The position numbers were made by a program, and so were the translations under genes. The notes under the pieces were generated by a model. It saw only the letters and a list, made by a program, of their open reading frames with translations. It had not been told where the DNA came from and ran no database searches. Source: Rhexocercosporidium sp. MPI-PUGE-AT-0058 (taxonomy: Eukaryota; Ascomycota; Leotiomycetes; Helotiales). Taken from it: a stretch of DNA of 64,000 bases. Of this stretch, positions 58,401 to 64,000 are shown piece by piece; the stretch's first letter is position 1, and each line of letters starts with the position of its first letter. Location of the stretch: assembly GCA_020746875.1 (NCBI GenBank), contig JAGTJL010000014.1:2046001-2110000 (forward strand), written 5' to 3'.

Positions 58401-61400
58401 TCTAGATCATCCAAATAGCCACGAGCCAATGTCGGACCCTCAATCAAGAGTTCTCCTACAGCTCCAATGGGAGCAAGCTTGCTGTGATTTTCGGGGTCAA
58501 CAATCCAGCAAGCACCGCCGATAGCACTTCCAATCATGTCAGGTGTAGTAAAATCTCTGCGTATATTCTCGTTTATCACTGAGAACACACAAGATTCGCT
58601 CGGACCTGGCTAGTGTTAGTCTTACCAATCATTGAATTAGAAAACTGCAATGGAGCTCGCAGCCAATATGGAAAGTCTGAAATCAGGACCGGAAAATATT
58701 TCTAAGATCCTAGCAGAGCAGCGAGTACGAGTGGATGTACTTGAAGGCAGACTTACCATAGCCGTTCACAAGGTAGACATGATCGACCCAAGTATCGATA
58801 TTATCAGACCCTAAGGCCTCGCCACCTAATACCAGAGTCTTCAGGTCAGGAACCTGCTCAGGAGATATTGTGCGAATAAAAGAAGGCGTGAAAAAGGCCC
58901 AGTTCACTCGAAATTCTCTCATAGCCTTGGCAATATCTTCCAATCGCTCGGATTCGGGGGCGACACAAACACATCCGCCATTGAACAAGGTGGTCAGGAT
59001 TTCTAGAATGCAGGCCTCAAAAGCATACGATGAGAAGTGAATTACCCGAGATTCGGTATTGAGATTCACACGTTTCCCGTGAGCTGCAGCAGCAGTTGCA
59101 AAACCTGTGTGAGTCATGTTGACGCCCTTGGGTTTTCCAGTAGAGCCTGAAGTGAAGATAACGTAACATGTGTTGTCTGGTTTGACCGTATGGCAAGCTG
59201 GAACGTCGGTTCGTTTGCACATCTCGACTGTTTTCCGACTGACACAGAAAGCTCGTTCTGTAAGTGACCAGCTCAGGCCCTCATGCTGGGGGGAACATAG
59301 AATCACGGAAGATTTGGTTGCGTCGACGATCTCTTGGAGACGTGCAACGGGGTGTGTGGGATCCATAGGCACATAACCTCCCCCAGCCTTCAGGACCGCG
59401 AGCATGGCAACCACAGCCCAGGCGGACTTCGCAAAACATAGCGGCACAAGTGATTCTGGGCCAATGTCGAAATATATCACCAAGTAATGAGACAACTTTG
59501 AGGACATGATGTCAAGCTCGCTGTATGTCAAATTCTCGTCCCAGGAGCACACAGCAGAAGATTGCGGGTTTTCTAATGCATGTGACGAGATCACATCGTG
59601 AACGCATGTCTCTAATGGCCGAGGCAAATATTTGTTCCAAGATGAAATGAGCTCAACATCTTGTGGACTGCAGAATGCAATGTCCTTGAGGTATTTGATA
59701 CTGGAGCTTTCCTGCATTAATTGAGTGACGACATATCCGAGTTGTTGTAGCATCGTCTGCATTTGCGAGGTTGATGTAACTTTTGGGTCATATTGTGCTT
59801 TCATATCGATACCAGCTGCCGTTATTTGACATTCCAAGAGTAGCAGATAGGTCGAGGAGGTTTCGTGTGTCCTTAGTTCCAAATCGATGGGACTGGTTCC
59901 AGAAGTTCGGGGCATGTTAGGTGGGTGAATAGCTAACAATGTCTGGAAGTCGCAAGCTTTGGACGCATCAAGACTGACGTCCTTGATGTTCTGCAATCCA
60001 AAGTTCTGCCACTGTTTCATATCCTCAAACTGAATATAGAGTCCAGACAAGAAGCTCTCAACAGTAGACTCCCTGTCAATCGAAATCCTCACAGGAACAG
60101 TAGCAAAAACCGGTGCTACAAGAGTGTCAATCCCAGGCATAGAAGCAGACTCCCCACGACCATCTAACGTCATGCCAAAAACAACATTTTCCCGAGTGTC
60201 GCTGTACTGAGCCAGTAAGAGAGCCCAGGCAGCACGAATAATGTTTGAGGTTGGGGACGCTGAAATTTCCGTTCCTTGAATGGAGACTGCGTATTCTAGG
60301 GTCTTATTTGCCATGGGCTGATGTCCCGGTAGAAGTTTTGGATATGGAGAAAACGGCACGTCCAAAAACTGGTCCCGCCAGTAAGACTCGGCGCTAGAGA
60401 TGTCCATATTAAAGACGGCTTCTGAAAAGGCTCGGAATGAAGTGATATCCGAGGAAGGAGGCTGCCTGTGAGCTATAGCCATCGTTTCGTAGGCTGCAGC
60501 CACGTCTCTAAAAAGCGACGAGACGGAATACTGATCAAAAATGGAATGGTGGGCAGTCCAAACCAGATATCGAAGGCCACTTTTCGCGGTTTCATTGATC
60601 ATAGCGTATCTTGACAAAGGCTCGCCGTAATCCATGGGCAGCTGCTTATCTTGATCCAGGTATGCTTCGAGTGAAGTAGCTTTTTGCCAGTGGGCGCTCT
60701 CGTTCAGCACAACTTGGAGTGACCCTATTGTTGCTTCAACATGGACAATTCGAGTGCGCAGAATATCGTGCTGGCTAACGATGTACTCCCAAGCGGAACG
60801 AAGCCTTCTAATATCTATGTCTGGATTAAGCGATAGAATGTGTTGTACGATATACGTCTCCGGTTGTCTGGTAGATAAAACAAGAAGCCCCTCCTGGAGA
60901 GGCGTTGCTGGGTATACTGCTTCAACCATTTGTCTTTGTATGCCATGTCTTGTTTCAAGTTCTTTCAATACCCGCTCGCTGAGAGGTTTCGCAACCATGG
61001 CCATATCAGATAACTTGGGGTTCTGGAATATGTTCGCCACCGTAATCGTAATTCCCTTTTCTCTGCCTGCTGCCGCTACTCTCATTGCAACCTACTCATG
61101 TCTTAGAAAAATCACTGAGTAGAACCTTGGCGCTGGTTCACTTACTACGCTGTCTGCTCCAAGACGAAAGAAGTTGTCATCAACACCTATCGACATCTTG
61201 TCGATTGCAAGCGATTTTGCCCACAGCTCCTGAATCATTCTCTGCATCCTCGTTCGGGGCATGATTTTCTGTTTTTGAAATTCTGCAAGCGAATAGAGTG
61301 CAACCTGGTCCGTCGCAAGGTCCTGCACGATCTGCTCAAGCTTTCCGCGATCAAGCTTACCTGCAGTCAGTAGTGGCATTGCATTCACTGGACCTTCATG

Positions 61401-64000
61401 GAAGTTAGCATCGGATTCAGAAAATTTTGAGATCTAAGATCTTGAGGTTCCAAGAAATTGCACATGAGACATTGTGTATTCGAATTACGATCTTAGATCT
61501 CCAACAGAGAAACTGGCGAGGATTTATACATACAATAAATTGCCGGCACCATGTATGATGGCAAAGCGTCGCTAAGATGTGTGTTTAATCTAACGAGTAT
61601 CTTCCGCAGAGACTGAGGAATGGTGAGCATTAGCTGATTCTCGTCAACCTCGGTAGATTTTTCCTCGAATTCTAGGAACGTTGCCTTTTGCGATAAAGTC
61701 AGTCTTGCTTTGATCACAGATATTGGTGGTCGTCGGTGATATTGCTTGTCGCCAATACTAGCTTTGTGTTGTTCCTGAAGAGAGGTATTTCAAAACAGAC
61801 AACTCACAAGTAGTCCACCTCCTGGGTGTTCAGCAGATCTTGCATACACAACTGCCATGTTAACCAACTTATGGTCCGCCAAGTTGATTTTGACTTGATA
61901 CTCAATCTCGCCCAACTCCACACGCTGGCCATGAAGTTTGATTTGTGTATCAATTCGACCCAGTATTTGGATTGAGCCATCTCCATTGTACCTTGCCAGG
62001 TCACCACTTCTGTAAAATCGTCTCGGCGGTATCGTTTTCTCCTCTCTGAGCCATGCGGGGTTTTCGATGAAAGACGCAAGTGTTCTATCTTTATCTTTCA
62101 AGTACCCTCGCGCAATATTTGGACCTTCTAGAAGTAATTCTCCAACTGCTCCAACAGGCATAAGTCTTCCAGCATCCAAAGGATCAACTATCCATACCAG
62201 AAGACCAACAGCTTTGCCAATGTTGTCTGTTCTGTCAGTTTTTACTAATCCCACACGCAGAGTGGTAGCCAAGGCGCATTCAGCCGGTCCGTAGAGATTA
62301 ACTAGCTCAAGTCGGGGCGCCCATTCGGTGATATTAACCTTCTTCAGTAGCTCACCAGCTAGTGCCAGATGTTTTAGTGTAGGAACTCTGTCAGGGTCGA
62401 GAAGGGACGCGACTGTTGGAGTAAGGTGTGCCCAGTTCACATCCATACGACTAATGGCTGACTCCAGGTTGTTCATTCTTTCATCTTCCGAAGGGATACA
62501 AAGCACACCACCTCGAGTCAGGGACATGAAAATCTCGGTGATGCTGACATCGAAAACAAATGCAGAGAACTGCAATGTCCTTGAGTCGGTTCCGATTTTC
62601 AGGGCGGTTCCGTGAGCTTGTAATGAGGATGCGATCGTGGAATGTGTATGTACGATCCCTTTTGGTGTACCAGTAGACCCAGAAGTGAAAAGTATGAAAG
62701 CTGCATTGTTCGGTCCAACACCCGCATGCCGCCTTGTCGAAGTTGCCTGGGCCAACAAGGTCAAGTCAAAAAGTGCTTGGTCCACGGGAACAACATATGG
62801 CACACGGCCTCGGAGACCCTCATCGTTGAACAACCCGCTATTCAGTGCCGATACCAAGCTACATCTAGGTGCAGTGTCTTTGATGATACGTTGTAGTTGT
62901 TGAACCGGGTGGGCTGGGTCAATAAACACACACACTCCACCTGCCTTCAAGACAGCTAGCATCGTGACAATAGCCAAGGCTGATTTTTCAAAGCAGAGTA
63001 GCACATGAACCTCGGGAACCACACCCAGGCATACCAGATGATCGGCCAGCCGATCGGAGTAGAGTTCAAGCTCTTGGTATGTCATCTCACGTTCCCACGA
63101 AATGATTGCTGTCTCCTGCGCTCGGTTGACAGCCTGGGCACTGATCATGTCATGTAGACAGACATCTGCAACATCAGGATATCTCCCGTTCCATGCCCAA
63201 ACTTTTGTTTTATGGTGCTCGCTGAACAGATCCAGCTGACCAATACGCTGGTCAGGATCATCCGTGATTGCCTCCAAAGCTTTACCAAAGGTCGACGCAA
63301 TATTCTGAGCATGATCCGTTGAAACATTTTCGCTTTTATACCATAGCTCAACTTTCATATTTGTGCTTGATACCCTGGTCACGACATCAGCATGTTCTTT
63401 ACTTTTGGCCAAGATGGTTTTGGTGAGGACCAAGCATGAAAACGTGATGCTAGTGCTTCGAAGGAAGGAGCAATCCAGGAGGAAATGAAACGTACCAACA
63501 CTGAACATCGATGTCGTACTAGAATTTGTATCTTAGCAAACATTCAGTCAATAGAAGATGGAAGATTTTACCTCGCTTGGAGACCATTCATGAATGTTTC
63601 TGAAGGAAATGCTGGGATCATTTCCAGGTCGCAATTGAACTTGCTTGAGGACGGTCATCGAAGTATTGAATAGCTGCTGTCCATAGAGACCGAGCACATG
63701 TTGGATCTGCGCTAGAGACGCATGTTGATGCGGTAAGCTGGCTTGATAGTCTGTTTGTGCCTTGGCTATAACCTCCTTGACCATTTTTGATTCCTTCAAG
63801 TCCATACGGCATACAAGCATGTTTATGAATGTCCCAACTGCCTCTTCAATTCCGGAGATTGGCAAATCTCTGCCGCTCGTAGTGTATCCAAATGCGACTT
63901 CATCTAAGCCTGTATAGGCACGTAGGATCAAACCCCAGACGGTTCTGAAGAGGGCAGCTACTGTCAACTCTTGACTTTGGCAAAACTTGAGAAGATGCTG
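52415..64000 (-). CDS. Multimodular nonribosomal peptide synthetase, 5' end outside the window
   Basis: Exons read 3' to 5' on the plus strand are 52415-55042, 55113-55132, 55210-55605, 55651-58605, 58757-61091, 61146-61387, 61534-61774, 61808-63449, 63496-63518 and 63572 to beyond 64000. Every joint keeps frame, and stop is TAG at 52417-52415. Two micro-exons (20 and 23 nt) and one doubtful 33-nt intron (61775-61807) occur. The visible order is C (partial)-A1-T1-C1-A2-T2-C2-A3-T3-C3-T*. Each A domain has TSGSTG.PKG, YGP.E, (R/T)GDL.RY and GQR.ELG(E/D)IE. NRPSs assemble peptides from amino, hydroxy or related acids on phosphopantetheine-armed T domains. No thioesterase, reductase, epimerase or methyltransferase domain is seen here. 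Product unknown. The reading frame shows no disabling stop, so the gene is probably functional. Confidence 0.93.
52430..54290 (-). other. NRPS T3, terminal C3 and degenerate carrier T*
   Basis: T3 has FLRLGGDSVAAMRLSA. C3 lacks the usual N-terminal PxTxLQ motif (it reads EASDYQRWTQGCGQLRTRGY) and carries SHSLYDGIS as active site, with Ser for the first His. The final ~70 residues look like a carrier (VQATWSSIFG, FFSLRGDLLTAAQI, DNPTMLSQAALL), but LRGDL replaces LGGDS, so the attachment serine is missing. Nothing follows. Confidence 0.8.
54390..56130 (-). other. NRPS adenylation domain A3
   Basis: Motif A3 is rebuilt by splicing across intron 55650-55606 (VVF|TSGSTGVPKG). It is followed by YTYDVSMGEIL, SYG|PAECAI (introns 55209-55133 and 55112-55043 around a 20-nt exon), YRTGDLVRY and KIHGQRIELGEIE. 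Hand-aligned pocket: D-V-G-F-V-G-S-I-W-K. Substrate not predicted. Confidence 0.75.
56200..57730 (-). other. NRPS T2 and C2 domains
   Basis: T2: NFFRLGGDSIGAMHLTTLAR, canonical. C2 begins EDAFPTSALQEGLFLLS and has the canonical HHSLYDGWS (about 57035-57009), then FFGAISTGRNASLPYIEQM. Confidence 0.85.
57800..59640 (-). other. NRPS adenylation domain A2 with Glu at the amine-binding position
   Basis: Motifs VIFTSGSTGKPKG, YAFEACILEIL, GYG|PSES (intron 58756-58606 inside the Gly codon), YKTGDLVRY, KVRGQRMELGDIE and SGKTNRREL. The position normally Asp235 (binds the alpha-amino group) is Glu (codon 59018-59016). Hand-aligned pocket: E-A-L-F-V-G-G-V-F-K. About 45 residues rich in Asn/Gly/Ser are inserted before the YKTGDL motif. 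Confidence 0.75.
59680..60960 (-). other. NRPS condensation domain C1 with atypical active-site motif
   Basis: Starts VEAVYPATPLQEGLLVLS. The active-site motif is HHSIFDQYS (about 60552-60526), i.e. HHxxxDQ instead of HHxxxDG. Catalytic second His and the Asp are kept. Confidence 0.75.
61040..61260 (-). other. NRPS carrier domain T1
   Basis: FFRLGADSVVAMRVAAAGRE, split by intron 61145-61092 right after the attachment serine. LGADS replaces the usual LGGDS, but the serine that receives phosphopantetheine is present. Confidence 0.8.
61360..63150 (-). other. NRPS adenylation domain A1
   Basis: Core motifs: FILFTSGSTGTPKG, FVFDVSITEIF, NLYGPAECAL, YRSGDLARY, GRIDTQIKLHGQRVELGEIE and, after two introns, LTAGKLDR with the catalytic Lys. 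By hand alignment to PheA the pocket residues are roughly D-V-T-H-A-A-L-L-A-K; the first Asp indicates an ordinary alpha-amino acid. No substrate is predicted from this. Unlike A2 and A3 there is no intron in the YGP core. Confidence 0.75.
63200..64000 (-). other. NRPS partial C domain (C0), window edge
   Basis: Contains the C-domain core FGYTTSGRDLPISGIEE and the downstream ATFINML-type segment (VGTFINMLVCRM); the HHxxxDG motif and everything upstream lie beyond 64000. Introns 63571-63519 and 63495-63450 enclose a 23-nt exon encoding YDIDVQC. Confidence 0.8.

Overview
The window is nuclear DNA of a filamentous ascomycete (Pezizomycotina). The evidence is short GT-AG introns of about 45-60 nt, F-box, HET and NACHT-WD type genes, a multimodular nonribosomal peptide synthetase (NRPS), and long AT-rich blocks full of TAA/TAG that look like repeat-induced point mutation (RIP). 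A leotiomycete would fit, but the species cannot be fixed from sequence reading alone.

Layout. 0-6.3 kb is ordinary gene space: an F-box protein gene (+) converging on a FucP-like sugar transporter gene (-). 6.3-25.1 kb is a transposon-built AT-rich island. It holds a decayed Tc1/mariner copy, a RIP-degraded Ty3/gypsy element B (8061-22459, TSD gctct), a much younger chromovirus A nested in it (9962-16693, TSD aatac), and a decayed hAT-type transposase. 25.1-35.3 kb is a graveyard with one live-looking gene. Its dead genes are a NACHT-WD pseudogene, a kinase scrap, a FAD monooxygenase split by a 3002-bp hAT element with a perfect 8-bp TSD, and scraps of a DUF-type gene, a gag and a 2EXR-like gene. 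The live-looking gene encodes a small secreted six-cysteine protein (27624-28194), with a TA-flanked MITE in its upstream region. 35.6-39.1 kb is a HET-domain gene. 40.1-50.8 kb is a second AT-rich island: a Tc1 remnant, a pentanucleotide tandem repeat, and gypsy element E (41930-50782) carrying a nested 2.16-kb gag-only LTR element D (43078-45234). 51.4 kb holds a scrap of a short-chain dehydrogenase. 52.4-64.0 kb is an NRPS gene on the minus strand whose 5' end lies beyond the window.

Most unusual is chromovirus A. Its sense strand (minus) encodes Gag and Pol joined by what reads as a textbook -1 frameshift signal: slippery GGGAAAC, a 6-nt spacer and a perfect 10-bp stem. All ten in-frame stops are TAA or TAG, as C-to-T change in CAA/CAG would give. 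Between pol and the 3' LTR, on the opposite strand, lies a fully open three-exon gene for a 189-residue protein with a zinc-finger-like Cys-rich head, a leucine-rich helix and an acidic tail. Its two introns resemble each other. It meets pol tail to tail across a 108-bp spacer containing three UUCG hairpins. I do not recognise this protein and regard it as the best candidate here for something undescribed.

The NRPS as seen is (C)-A1-T1-C1-A2-T2-C2-A3-T3-C3-T*. It ends in a condensation domain and a carrier-like domain without its serine, with no thioesterase or reductase, so release by the terminal C domain is the natural inference.
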